From: Rickettsiales bacterium
GTDB taxonomy: Bacteria > Pseudomonadota > Alphaproteobacteria > Methylaequorales > Methylaequoraceae
Direction of reading: 5' to 3'
Length of the DNA stretch: 7,109 nt
NCBI GenBank assembly: GCA_002710765.1
Contig: PALK01000050.1
Span: forward strand, 1 to 7,109
Shown piece by piece: positions 1 through 6,693 of the stretch (positions are counted from its first letter, which is position 1; every line of letters begins with the position of its first letter). Both the position numbers and the translations under genes were made by a program. Below the pieces are notes generated by a model. That model saw only the letters and a program-made list of their open reading frames with translations. It was not told the origin of the DNA and did not search any database.

Positions 1-1
1 T

Positions 2-1177
2 AATGAACCTGATGTTTTGTTATTAGATGAACCTACCAATCATCTAGATATTGAGTCTATAGAATGGTTAGAAGATTATTTAAAAGAAAATTTCAAAGGT
101 GCTTTTCTTGTTGTAAGTCATGACAGAGAATTTTTAAATTTTACAACAAATAAAGTTTTTTGGATGGACCGTGGAAATATAAAGATTTCTCCAAAGGGTT
201 TTGAAAATTTTGAAAGTTGGTCTTCTGAGATAATTGAACATGAAAAAAGAAAACTTAAAAATGAAAGTAATTTGATAAAAAATGAATTAAATTGGTTGTC
301 AAAAGGTGTTAAGGCAAGAAGAAAAAGAAATATAAGAAGAAAGGAAAATATTTTTGAACTTAGGAGTAAATTTAAGAAAGAAAAATCAGAATTCATTAAA
401 TCTATTTCGAATATAAGGTTTTCTAATACTCAAAATTTTGAACTTGGTCCAAATATAGTAGCTCAATTTTTTAATGTTTCAAAAAATTTTTATAATGAGA
501 AAAAAGAAATTAAATTATTTAAAGATTTTAATTATAAATTAATGCGTGGAGACAAGATTGGTATTTTAGGAAAAAATGGTTCAGGCAAATCAACTTTTTT
601 TAAATTATTAATAAACGAATTAAAACCTGACTTGGGAACAGTTAAACTCAGAAAATACATAGAATATTCGTATTTTGATCAAAATGGAGATCAATTTAAT
701 GAATATAAATCAATTAAGGAGAATATGATACCGGGTGGCGGAGATTATATTGAAGTTAATAATATAAAAAGACATATTTGTGGGTACTTAAAAAACTTTC
801 TATTTGATCCGTCAAATGTGAATGATAACGTAATAACATTATCTGGAGGTCAAAGAAATAGATTGTTATTAGCAAAAATTCTCTCGAATCCGAAACAGTT
901 AATTATATTAGACGAACCAACAAATGATTTAGATATAGAAACTTTAGATATATTAATAGACTTTATTCAAGAGTATAAGGGAACAGTTCTAATTGCTTCA
1001 CATGACAGGGATTTTTTAGATAAAACAACCAATAAATTATTTTATTTTGCTAATGATCGGATTGAAATTTCGTTAGATAGTTGCAGCGATTTTTTAAAAA
1101 AGAAAAAATTAAATAAAAAAAATATAATGAAAAATGAAATAAGTTTAATCCAAAAAAAAAACAAAACCACAAAATAA
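2..1177 (+). CDS. uup: Uup-type ABC-F ATPase, 5' truncated by window edge and frameshifted near its 3' end
   Basis: This is a soluble ABC-F ATPase without membrane segments, acting on ribosomes or, for Uup, also linked to branched-DNA and replication intermediates. The frame is open to the window edge, so the real start lies outside. The window opens at the Walker B of the first ABC domain (LLLDEPTNHLD, 17-49), followed by its H-loop SHD (116-124). A basic linker rich in K/R and E follows, including KGVKARRKRN, which resembles the WxRxGxKARRxRN linker of Uup rather than EttA. The second ABC domain has Walker A GKNGSGKST (569-595), signature LSGGQ (839-853), Walker B LDEPTNDLD (908-934) and a second SHDRDF switch. 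The frame ends at a TAA (1175-1177) soon after a ten-A run, before the C-terminal coiled coil expected of Uup. That coiled coil lies in the frame of the next entry. ABC-F membership is certain; Uup rather than another ABC-F is likely. Confidence 0.9.
   Translation, partial: NEPDVLLLDEPTNHLDIESIEWLEDYLKENFKGAFLVVSHDREFLNFTTNKVFWMDRGNIKISPKGFENFESWSSEIIEHEKRKLKNESNLIKNELNWLSKGVKARRKRNIRRKENIFELRSKFKKEKSEFIKSISNIRFSNTQNFELGPNIVAQFFNVSKNFYNEKKEIKLFKDFNYKLMRGDKIGILGKNGSGKSTFFKLLINELKPDLGTVKLRKYIEYSYFDQNGDQFNEYKSIKENMIPGGGDYIEVNNIKRHICGYLKNFLFDPSNVNDNVITLSGGQRNRLLLAKILSNPKQLIILDEPTNDLDIETLDILIDFIQEYKGTVLIASHDRDFLDKTTNKLFYFANDRIEISLDSCSDFLKKKKLNKKNIMKNEISLIQKKNKTTK
1152..1161 (+). repeat. Ten-A homopolymer at the uup frame break
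   Basis: Ten consecutive A's lie where the coding frame of uup must change from that of the ATPase domain to that of the coiled coil. Nine A's would keep one continuous frame. Runs of this kind are known sites of replication, polymerase or transcription slippage, and also of sequencing error. Confidence 0.85.
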
Positions 1178-1199
1178 TGAAAAAAAGATAAAACAAGTT

Positions 1200-1388
1200 T
1201 TGAAAAAAATGGAAAAAATTGAAGAAAAAATAAGAGTTTCATCTATGACACTAACTGATTTAACATTATTAAAATCGGATAAAAATAGATTTAACGAAAT
1301 TGCTGAAGAAATCAAAAAACATCAAATAGAATTATCAGTCTTAGAAAAAGAATGGATCGAACTTGAAGAAAGTAGTATTGATTTTTAG
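1200..1388 (+). pseudogene. uup: Detached C-terminal coiled-coil part of uup in a shifted frame
   Basis: This is a 62-codon stretch reading from TTG 1200 (or ATG 1209) to TAG 1386-1388, but its frame is open back to 1149, overlapping the end of the upstream frame. It encodes a highly charged heptad-like helix pair (KKMEKIEEKI ... IKKHQIELSVLEKEWIELEE) with a short turn. This is how the C-terminal coiled-coil domain of Uup looks, including the WxxLE-type ending. Removing one A from the run at 1152-1161 joins it to the upstream frame (reading QKKTKPQNNEKKIKQVL) and gives 461 continuous visible residues. There is no Shine-Dalgarno site before 1200, so separate translation is unlikely. It is best read as the missing end of the same protein, separated by a real mutation, a sequencing error, or a slippage site. 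A free-standing small protein is the less likely alternative. Confidence 0.8.
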
Positions 1389-1392
1389 CATG

Positions 1393-1425
1393 AAATTTTA
1401 ATTATTTTTTTAAAAAGTAAAATTT
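1393..1425. repeat. AT-only inverted repeat between uup and the glycosyltransferase gene
   Basis: A perfect 8-bp inverted repeat (AAATTTTA at 1393-1400, TAAAATTT at 1418-1425) encloses a 17-nt T/A-rich loop, directly after the uup stop. It has no G or C in the stem and no clean T-tract on the 3' side, so it would be a poor intrinsic terminator. In DNA this AT-rich it may be chance. The remainder of the 64-bp gap shows no convincing promoter. Confidence 0.35.
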
Positions 1426-1452
1426 GATACTTTAATTTGTTAGATTCATATA

Positions 1453-2697
1453 ATGAAAATTGCTGTTTTAGTTGACTTAGAACTTTCAGATAAATCTGGA
1501 GGGCATGTTAAATATTGGCAAAGAATTTGTGAATCGTTGAAACCTACTAATAATGAAATTGATATTACTATTTTTTACCTTGGTAAAAAAAAGGAGTCTA
1601 TTTTTATCTCAGAAAGAATAAGGTACGAACTTATTAAGCCTATACTTTCATCAAATATTCTAAAAATATTAGGAATTGATGCCGACATAACGGATTTATT
1701 CCCAATCAACTTCAGACTTCTTTTAAGATTAAAAAAATATGATTTAGTTCATACGACAGATCAATTTTTTGCAATGTCTAAAACCGCAAAATTAGCAACT
1801 AAAATTTGGGATATTCCTCTGACAACCTCAATACATACTGACACTCCTCCGTATACTAAATATTACGTTAAGAAGGTATTAAGTAAAATTTTTTCTATTT
1901 TTTTTAGATTTGATAAATTGTTGATTGAATCATTTAAAATTCCAGAACATTTTGAAAAAAAAATGTATAAAAAAATATATAAATATATATCTAATATAGA
2001 TCATGCAATGGTTGCTGATAGAATATATAGTCCGCAATTTTTGATTAAAAAGACTGGAAATAAAAATATAACCAAATTAAATAGAGGCATTAATAAGAAT
2101 ATTTTTTTTATTAAAAAAGAAAATAGAATCAATATTTGTAAAAAATTTAATATTCCATTAAATGACAAGATCATATTTTTTACTGGAAGAATTCATGAAT
2201 TAAAAGGAGCACTTCTTCTTTCACAAATACATAAAAAATTAATCGAAAAAGGACATTCTATAACTACTATTATGGCAGGGCAAGGAGCTCATGAAAAGGA
2301 ATGTAAGATTATTGCTGGTAAAAAACTTAATCTTATTGGTTATTTATCCCATGAAGAAATATCATGTTTATATAGAGTTTGTGATTTATTCGTTTTCCCT
2401 TCTCAATTTGAGATTGGTCCAAATGTGGTCATAGAAGCTAAAGCCTGCGGAGCAATTTGTGTTGTTAGTCCTGACGGTGGTGGCAAAAGAATATATAAAC
2501 CTAATTTGGATGGAATTATTGTAAAAAACTATGAATTAAATGAATGGATTAATTCTATTGAAGATTTATTATATGACAAAAAAAAAATAAGAACAATTAA
2601 GTCTTTTCTAAAAAACCAAAAAATTTTAACTTGGGATGATATTTTTTTAAATGATATTTTACCTTTTTGGAAAAAATTAGTAAACAAAAGAAAATGA
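1453..2697 (+). CDS. GT4 family glycosyltransferase (GT-B fold)
   Basis: This is a 414-residue cytoplasmic or membrane-associated retaining glycosyltransferase of the GT4 type. The N-terminal Rossmann half starts directly with MKIAVLVDLE and has a glycine pair (residues 16-17, SGGHVKYW) where GT4 enzymes hold the acceptor or phosphate. HTTD (100-103) and SIHTDTP (126-132) follow. The C-terminal donor-binding half begins near residue 238 (KIIFFTGRIHELKG, with R246 and K251 in the usual phosphate-contact positions). It carries GQG, then FVFPSQFEIGPNVVIEAKACG with the EX7E pair E320/E328. Length is normal for GT4. There is no signal peptide or membrane span. No Shine-Dalgarno site precedes the ATG, but the start fits the family's N-terminus. 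The stop overlaps the start of the PIG-L gene (ATGA), so the two are translationally coupled. Donor and acceptor are not readable from sequence; the neighbours suggest an N-acetylated sugar and a lipid acceptor. Confidence 0.88.
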   Translation: MKIAVLVDLELSDKSGGHVKYWQRICESLKPTNNEIDITIFYLGKKKESIFISERIRYELIKPILSSNILKILGIDADITDLFPINFRLLLRLKKYDLVHTTDQFFAMSKTAKLATKIWDIPLTTSIHTDTPPYTKYYVKKVLSKIFSIFFRFDKLLIESFKIPEHFEKKMYKKIYKYISNIDHAMVADRIYSPQFLIKKTGNKNITKLNRGINKNIFFIKKENRINICKKFNIPLNDKIIFFTGRIHELKGALLLSQIHKKLIEKGHSITTIMAGQGAHEKECKIIAGKKLNLIGYLSHEEISCLYRVCDLFVFPSQFEIGPNVVIEAKACGAICVVSPDGGGKRIYKPNLDGIIVKNYELNEWINSIEDLLYDKKKIRTIKSFLKNQKILTWDDIFLNDILPFWKKLVNKRK

Positions 2698-3467
2698 ACA
2701 AAATTTTAATACTCGTACCTCACCCAGATGATGAGATAGTTGGTACTGCAATTTTTATAAAAAAAAAAATTTTAGATGGTTGTGAGGTTTATTTATTTTT
2801 TTTAACTAATGGTATTTTACAAAAAGATAAAATGTGGTTCTGGGACAGAAGAAATTATATTTATTTTCTAAAAAAAAGGCTTGATGAGCTAAATAAATCA
2901 GTAGATTTTTTGAAAATAAATAAGTTTTATATTCAGTCTATTCCTACAAGAACATTAATTAATAATGTAAGTATAACCTATAAAAAGATCCAAAAAATTA
3001 TTACAGAACATAATATTGATTCTATCTTTACACCAGCATACGAGGGAGGCCATCAAGATCATGATGTTTCAAACTTTATTGCTTCAAAATTTAATCTTTT
3101 CAAAAATATAAAAGTATATGAATTCGCAGAATATAATAATTACAAGAATAAAATTGTTTCAAATGAATTTATTAAGCTATATGGAAATGAAGAAATCATT
3201 AAATTATCCGAAGATGAAATTAGTTTTAAGCAAAAAGCACTGGATCTTTATAGTTCTGAAAATAAAAATTTAAATTATATTAATACTAAACAAGAGTCCT
3301 ACAGACCAATAAATCAATATGACTATAGTAAACCACCTCACTTGGGAACATTGTTTTATAGAAGGTTTAGATTTTTTTCTTGGCATCCCCGTGTTGACTC
3401 AACAAAACCGGAAATTATTTGCTCTAAATTAACATTATTGAACAAAAAAATAGATGGAAAAAAATAG
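2694..3467 (+). CDS. PIG-L/LmbE-type zinc-dependent de-N-acetylase
   Basis: This is a 257-residue protein of the PIG-L (LmbE-like) family, metal-dependent enzymes that remove acetyl from N-acetylglucosamine-type sugars on lipids or small molecules (for example GlcNAc-PI, GlcNAc-Ins). The N-terminal motif VPHPDDE (residues 8-14) supplies the zinc ligands H10 and D13 with the catalytic D12. The second motif GGHQDHD (118-124) supplies H120, D122 and H123. The order beta strand, HPDDE, helix, strand LFFLTNG is classic. The C-terminal region contains SKPPHLGTLFYRRF and HPRVD, a tail I recall from alphaproteobacterial relatives. ATG 2694 was chosen over the in-frame TTG at 2667, because it puts MNKILILVPHPDDE at the usual distance and overlaps the upstream stop as ATGA. 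It overlaps the next gene by 14 nt. No signal peptide is seen, so it should act in the cytoplasm, probably on the glycosyltransferase product. Confidence 0.9.
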   Translation: MNKILILVPHPDDEIVGTAIFIKKKILDGCEVYLFFLTNGILQKDKMWFWDRRNYIYFLKKRLDELNKSVDFLKINKFYIQSIPTRTLINNVSITYKKIQKIITEHNIDSIFTPAYEGGHQDHDVSNFIASKFNLFKNIKVYEFAEYNNYKNKIVSNEFIKLYGNEEIIKLSEDEISFKQKALDLYSSENKNLNYINTKQESYRPINQYDYSKPPHLGTLFYRRFRFFSWHPRVDSTKPEIICSKLTLLNKKIDGKK

Positions 3468-4440
3468 TATTAAAAAGTTTTTGCTAATTTTATTAGGACT
3501 GCTGGCAGTATATTGGCTTTATAAAAGCTTTGCTGGTCCAGAATCTTTTGATTATATTATTTCTCATAAATATAAATTGTTTTTATTAATTCCTGCACAC
3601 ATTCCAACTCTTTATTTTGACTCTATCAGCTGGAAGATTTTAATGAAGAAAAATTATTTGGGAACATTATGGTGTGTTATAATCACATGGATTTCTCAGA
3701 CGGCTGGTAAAGTAATGCCTACTGGAATGGTAACTGGAGAATTTGTAAGAGTTTATTTGAGCATAAAAAAAGGCATGAAAATTTCTGAAGCTTCTTCTAC
3801 TGTTATAGGTGATCTTGCTTTAGCTTCATTTTCACTTGTTATAATTTCAATAATTAGCCTAATAATAATCTTTTTCACAAATGAAAGTTTTTATCTTTTT
3901 AAGGGCAGTAGCATTTACCTTACTTTTTCAATTATAACTTTAGTAATTGGTTCTATATTTTTTTGTATAATAATCAGAAAAAGATTTTTAAGAAAAATTC
4001 TAAAAAATTTTAGATTTTTTACAGAATCTAAAATTAATAAAAAACTGACCCATACTTTAATAAAATTTGATTTTGAATTATATAAATTAAGTTTCAGAAT
4101 AAAAACAGTAATTTTTGCTTTGTTTGTTCGTTTACTGGGATGGATTGGAGGAGCTTTTGAAATTTATATTTTTTTTTTAATTATAGGCGTAAAAGTTGAT
4201 ATTTTTGATGTAATTATTATTGAATCATTTGCTGGTGTTATGCGAGCAGTTGCATTTTTTATACCTGCTGGTTTAGGTGTTCAAGAATTTGCCTTTATAA
4301 TTGTTGGAAATTTTGTAGGCTTGTCAAGTCCAGTAGCATTTGCTGCAGCGATAGGTAGAAGAATTAGAGAAGTTTTAATTGGAATTCCAGCAATTATTAC
4401 TTGGTACGTTTTATTTAATAGAGATTCAAAAATTAATTAA
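3454..4440 (+). CDS. UPF0104 / lysylphosphatidylglycerol-synthase-TM family membrane protein, HpnL-like
   Basis: This is a 328-residue integral membrane protein of the flippase-like family PF03706 (UPF0104). Hydrophobic helices lie roughly at residues 8-26, 38-55, 68-84, 117-141, 153-174, 216-244, 252-270 and 276-320 (the last containing more than one span). Family motifs are visible: GKVMPTGMVTGEFVRVYL (85-102) and, near the end, RAVAFFIPAGLGVQEFAF (264-281) followed by GRRIREVLIGIPAI (301-314). The RAxAFxxPxxLGVQE plus KRxRExxxGxPxL pattern is especially like HpnL, the hopanoid-associated member, which is known for lipid transport or trafficking. No hopanoid genes are in view, so hpnL itself is not claimed. 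There is no MprF synthase domain. It starts inside the PIG-L gene and is probably co-translated with it. Its 3' end overlaps the convergent gene by 15 nt. The inferred role is moving or exporting the glycolipid made by the two upstream enzymes. Confidence 0.82.
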   Translation: MEKNSIKKFLLILLGLLAVYWLYKSFAGPESFDYIISHKYKLFLLIPAHIPTLYFDSISWKILMKKNYLGTLWCVIITWISQTAGKVMPTGMVTGEFVRVYLSIKKGMKISEASSTVIGDLALASFSLVIISIISLIIIFFTNESFYLFKGSSIYLTFSIITLVIGSIFFCIIIRKRFLRKILKNFRFFTESKINKKLTHTLIKFDFELYKLSFRIKTVIFALFVRLLGWIGGAFEIYIFFLIIGVKVDIFDVIIIESFAGVMRAVAFFIPAGLGVQEFAFIIVGNFVGLSSPVAFAAAIGRRIREVLIGIPAIITWYVLFNRDSKIN

Positions 4441-5154
4441 TTCTATCATTTCATTTTTTTTACTATAGTTTTTAATTGCATTACACAGTTCAATTTTATG
4501 TTTTTCAACTGCAATAGATATAAAAAAAGTATTTGGGGCTGTTCTATTTCTGATAATAGGACAATTAACATTAAGACCAATATTATTTTTTAATGTTTGA
4601 ATTTTTTCTTTAAGCATTTTTTTATGTGAAGATGAAAATGACTGAAATTGACAAAAGATAACAGACTTACCACTTTCATTAATCCCTTTTAATTCACTAT
4701 TTAAGACATACTTAATTGACATTTTTGAATTTTTCTTGATACTTTTAGGTGTTAAACCGTTATCTGGATCTAAAAAGATTATTTCTGAATTTTTAAAAAA
4801 TAATAAAGATTCTTTAAACCACTCTTGTCTATTTTCTCTATTAAGAGTTCTGTTATAAAATTTAATAAACTTTCTTAGGTGAGTTTTTTTTGTAAAATCT
4901 ACTAAATTTCTATTTTCCCTGAGACTAAATTTTAATAGTTCATTAATTAATTTTTTATCAAGCTTAATAATCTTTTTTTTGAATAAATAATTCCTATTTT
5001 CACCGTCATTTAATTTTTTTTCTTTATCACCTAAAATACTTGTATTTACAAGATACCAGTTTAAACCAATTTTCTTCTTAAATTCATTACTAAGAAATTT
5101 TAAGAAAATAAATTTATTAAAATCATGTGTATCTCCTAAGTATCTTTCTTGCAT
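4426..5154 (-). CDS. Uncharacterised protein with GDxxDFxK and FLDPDNGL motifs
   Basis: This is a 242-residue soluble protein with no signal peptide or membrane span. I recognise a widespread uncharacterised family by an N-terminal YLGDTHDFNKF (residues 5-15), a LNWYLV strand (31-36), REWF/QEWF-type acceptor (110-113) and FLDPDNGL (127-134), then KYVLNSEL and a GKSVIFCQF strand (162-170). The layout recalls RlmJ, the 23S rRNA adenine-N6 methyltransferase, whose N-terminus reads like HAGNxADVLKH and whose catalytic motif is DPPY. Here DPDNG sits where DPPY would be, and I see no clear glycine-rich SAM loop, so methyltransferase activity is only a speculation. It is lysine- and asparagine-rich like its neighbours, so there is no visible sign of recent transfer. 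ATG 5154 lacks a Shine-Dalgarno site but is the conserved start (MQERYLGD). It has its own promoter in the divergent region. Its stop TGA lies inside the end of the flippase-like gene. Confidence 0.8.
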   Translation of the reverse strand: MQERYLGDTHDFNKFIFLKFLSNEFKKKIGLNWYLVNTSILGDKEKKLNDGENRNYLFKKKIIKLDKKLINELLKFSLRENRNLVDFTKKTHLRKFIKFYNRTLNRENRQEWFKESLLFFKNSEIIFLDPDNGLTPKSIKKNSKMSIKYVLNSELKGINESGKSVIFCQFQSFSSSHKKMLKEKIQTLKNNIGLNVNCPIIRNRTAPNTFFISIAVEKHKIELCNAIKNYSKKNEMIELINF

Positions 5155-5178
5155 TGTATGATTAAATTATAGGCATTT

Positions 5179-5207
5179 ATTATAATAATAAAAATAAGTG
5201 ATTACAA
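5179..5207 (-). promoter_or_regulatory. Sigma-70-like promoter for the minus-strand DPDNG-motif gene
   Basis: On the minus strand a TTGTAA (5202-5207; four of six matches to TTGACA) is followed, after a 17-bp spacer, by a perfect TATAAT (5179-5184). Transcription would start near 5172, leaving a leader of about 17 nt before ATG 5154. A second TATAAT at 5166-5171 lacks a good -35 and would make the transcript nearly leaderless. AT-rich DNA produces such boxes by chance, but spacing and position are right. Confidence 0.5.
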
Positions 5208-5278
5208 AATGTGCATTATTGAGTTATAGTTATTTTTTTTATATAGTGTAATCAATAGTTTGCAATAATTAATATGAA

Positions 5279-5295
5279 TTGGCATGCTTCCTGCA
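5279..5295 (+). promoter_or_regulatory. Sigma-54 (RpoN) promoter of the ammonium transporter gene
   Basis: The sequence TTGGCATGCTTCCTGCA matches the sigma-54 consensus YTGGCACGRNNNTTGCW at nearly every informative position. GG (5281-5282) and GC (5293-5294) are separated by exactly 10 bp, the invariant -24/-12 spacing. It stands out as a GC-rich island in AT-rich DNA. The predicted transcription start is near 5306, about 25 nt before the ATG. amt genes are classic NtrC/RpoN targets under nitrogen limitation. TGCA half-sites at 5212-5215 and 5261-5264 lie upstream, but I cannot make a convincing NtrC palindrome from them. Confidence 0.75.
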
Positions 5296-5319
5296 TAATT
5301 AATTTATTAATTAATTAAC

Positions 5320-5325
5320 AAGGAG
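5320..5325 (+). promoter_or_regulatory. Strong Shine-Dalgarno site of the ammonium transporter gene
   Basis: AAGGAG ends 5 nt before ATG 5331, fixing that start. It is the only clear ribosome binding site in the window; the other genes rely on overlap coupling or have no recognisable site. Confidence 0.85.
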
Positions 5326-5330
5326 TTTAT

Positions 5331-6671
5331 ATGAATATTTTATCTTATAAAAACTTTCTTGCACCAAAAAAAATTGGTTATCTTTTGTTTTTTACAATAA
5401 TTACCATGTCATTTTCTTTAGGTGCACAGGAAGAAGTTGCACCTCCAGCCGTTTCAGCTGAAGTTGCTTATATATTAAATACTTTTTTATTTTTAGTCTG
5501 TGGTTTTCTTGTAATGTTTATGGCTGCAGGTTTTTGTATGCTTGAGGCAGGTCAGGTAAGAAGTAAAAATACTGCAGTAATCTGTTTAAAGAATATAGGA
5601 TTATTTTCAATAGCAGGAATTATGTATTATCTAGTAGGATATAACTTAATGTATTCGGGTGTCGATGGCGGATACTTTGGTTCATTTAGTATATTTCCTA
5701 ATGATACTTCAGTTGATTTGGATACTGGATATGCAGCATCATCTGATTGGTTTTTCCAAATGGTTTTTGTAGCAACCACTGCATCAATTGTATCAGGTGC
5801 ACTTGCTGAAAGAATTTTAATCTGGCCTTTCTTTCTTTTTGTCGCCATTTTAGCTGCTATAATTTATCCTATTGCAGGTTCATGGCAATGGGGCGCTGGT
5901 TGGCTATCAGAGAGAGGTTTTTCTGATTTTGCAGGTTCAACCTTAGTTCATTCCGTTGGTGGATGGGCAGCGCTAGCCGGAGCTATTCTCTTAGGTTCAA
6001 GAGAAGGCAAATTCAATACCGATGGAAGTGTCAATACTTTACCCGGATGTTCAGTTCCTCTAACTACCTTAGGAGTGTTTATTCTTTGGTTAGGTTGGTT
6101 TGGTTTTAATGGTGGTTCACAGCTTGCTCTTGGCTCTGGAGACGATGCAACAGCAGTTGCTAATATATTTGTTAATACTAGTTTAGCAGCAGCAGGCGGT
6201 GTTGTAGCATGTATGATTGTAAGCAGATTATCTAATAGTCATACAAATGTTGCAGCCACATTGAATGGTGCAATTGCTGGTTTAGTGGCAATTACTGCAG
6301 GACCAGATACTCCAAACATGGGCCAAGCAATAATTATTGGTGCTATTGGTGGAATTATTTGCATGTATGGTATGAAATTATTAGATATGCTTAAAATTGA
6401 TGACGTAGTTATGGCTATTCCTGCTCACTTATTTGCCGGAATTTGGGGAACAATGATAGTTCCTTGGACAAATAGTGATGCATCATATGGAACTCAATTT
6501 ATTGGTGTAATTTCTTACGGACTCTTTGCATTCATAACTTCATTTATTGTTTGGTATGTCATAAAAATGGTAATTGGAATTAGAGCTTCTAAAGAAGATG
6601 AGCAGTATGGTCTTGATATGAGTGAACTTGGTTCAATATCTCATCCTGATTTTACTACTAAGAAGAGTTAA
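5331..6671 (+). CDS. amtB: Ammonium transporter, Amt family
   Basis: This is a 446-residue inner-membrane ammonium channel/transporter, trimeric in known members, with the usual 11 helices. A cleavable signal peptide is likely (hydrophobic 15-31, cleavage around LGA-Q at 32/33), as in several bacterial Amt proteins. Key residues are visible: the family sequence around SGALAERI (155-162) and D200 in DFAGSTLVH. The twin pore histidines are H207 and H366 (AHLFAGIWG), and likely Phe-gate residues are F146 and F259 (WFGFN). The cytoplasmic tail contains YGLDMSELG, corresponding to the conserved EGLDxxxHG that contacts PII. Length matches the family. It stands alone: the usual partner glnK is not upstream, where a divergent gene lies, nor directly downstream, where a terminator follows. 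The gene is visibly less AT-rich than its neighbours, as expected for a conserved and highly expressed gene. Sigma-54 control implies induction by nitrogen limitation. Confidence 0.97.
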   Translation: MNILSYKNFLAPKKIGYLLFFTIITMSFSLGAQEEVAPPAVSAEVAYILNTFLFLVCGFLVMFMAAGFCMLEAGQVRSKNTAVICLKNIGLFSIAGIMYYLVGYNLMYSGVDGGYFGSFSIFPNDTSVDLDTGYAASSDWFFQMVFVATTASIVSGALAERILIWPFFLFVAILAAIIYPIAGSWQWGAGWLSERGFSDFAGSTLVHSVGGWAALAGAILLGSREGKFNTDGSVNTLPGCSVPLTTLGVFILWLGWFGFNGGSQLALGSGDDATAVANIFVNTSLAAAGGVVACMIVSRLSNSHTNVAATLNGAIAGLVAITAGPDTPNMGQAIIIGAIGGIICMYGMKLLDMLKIDDVVMAIPAHLFAGIWGTMIVPWTNSDASYGTQFIGVISYGLFAFITSFIVWYVIKMVIGIRASKEDEQYGLDMSELGSISHPDFTTKKS

Positions 6672-6693
6672 TATTCTGTCCTTCCCCAAAGAT

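Noticed and set aside
118..396. 92-codon minus-strand open frame
   Set aside because: It lies entirely inside the uup ATPase frame, and its F/L/S-rich composition is the complement of the K/E-rich linker; a shadow frame.
1042..1242. 66-codon minus-strand open frame with a hydrophobic look
   Set aside because: It is the antisense of the poly-A, lysine-rich end of uup; the phenylalanine runs come from TTT repeats.
1424..1454. TTGATA ... TATAAT promoter before the glycosyltransferase gene
   Set aside because: TATAAT (1449-1454) overlaps the start codon, so transcription would begin inside the gene, and the 19-bp spacing is poor.
2667..2693. Upstream TTG start for the PIG-L gene
   Set aside because: It would add nine lysine-rich residues before MNKILILVPHPDDE; the ATG at 2694 gives the usual family N-terminus and an ATGA overlap.
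1453..4440. Assignment to hopanoid biosynthesis (hpnI/hpnK/hpnL)
   Set aside because: Only the membrane protein looks HpnL-like; the glycosyltransferase is GT4 and the deacetylase is PIG-L, not the families of HpnI and HpnK.
5155..5278. Sigma-70 promoter or NtrC operator for amtB in the upstream AT-rich DNA
   Set aside because: TATAGT (5242-5247) has no good -35, and isolated TGCA half-sites do not form an NtrC palindrome; the sigma-54 site explains the gene better.
5627..5848. 73-codon minus-strand open frame inside amtB
   Set aside because: It is antisense to a highly conserved transporter region and has no start signal.
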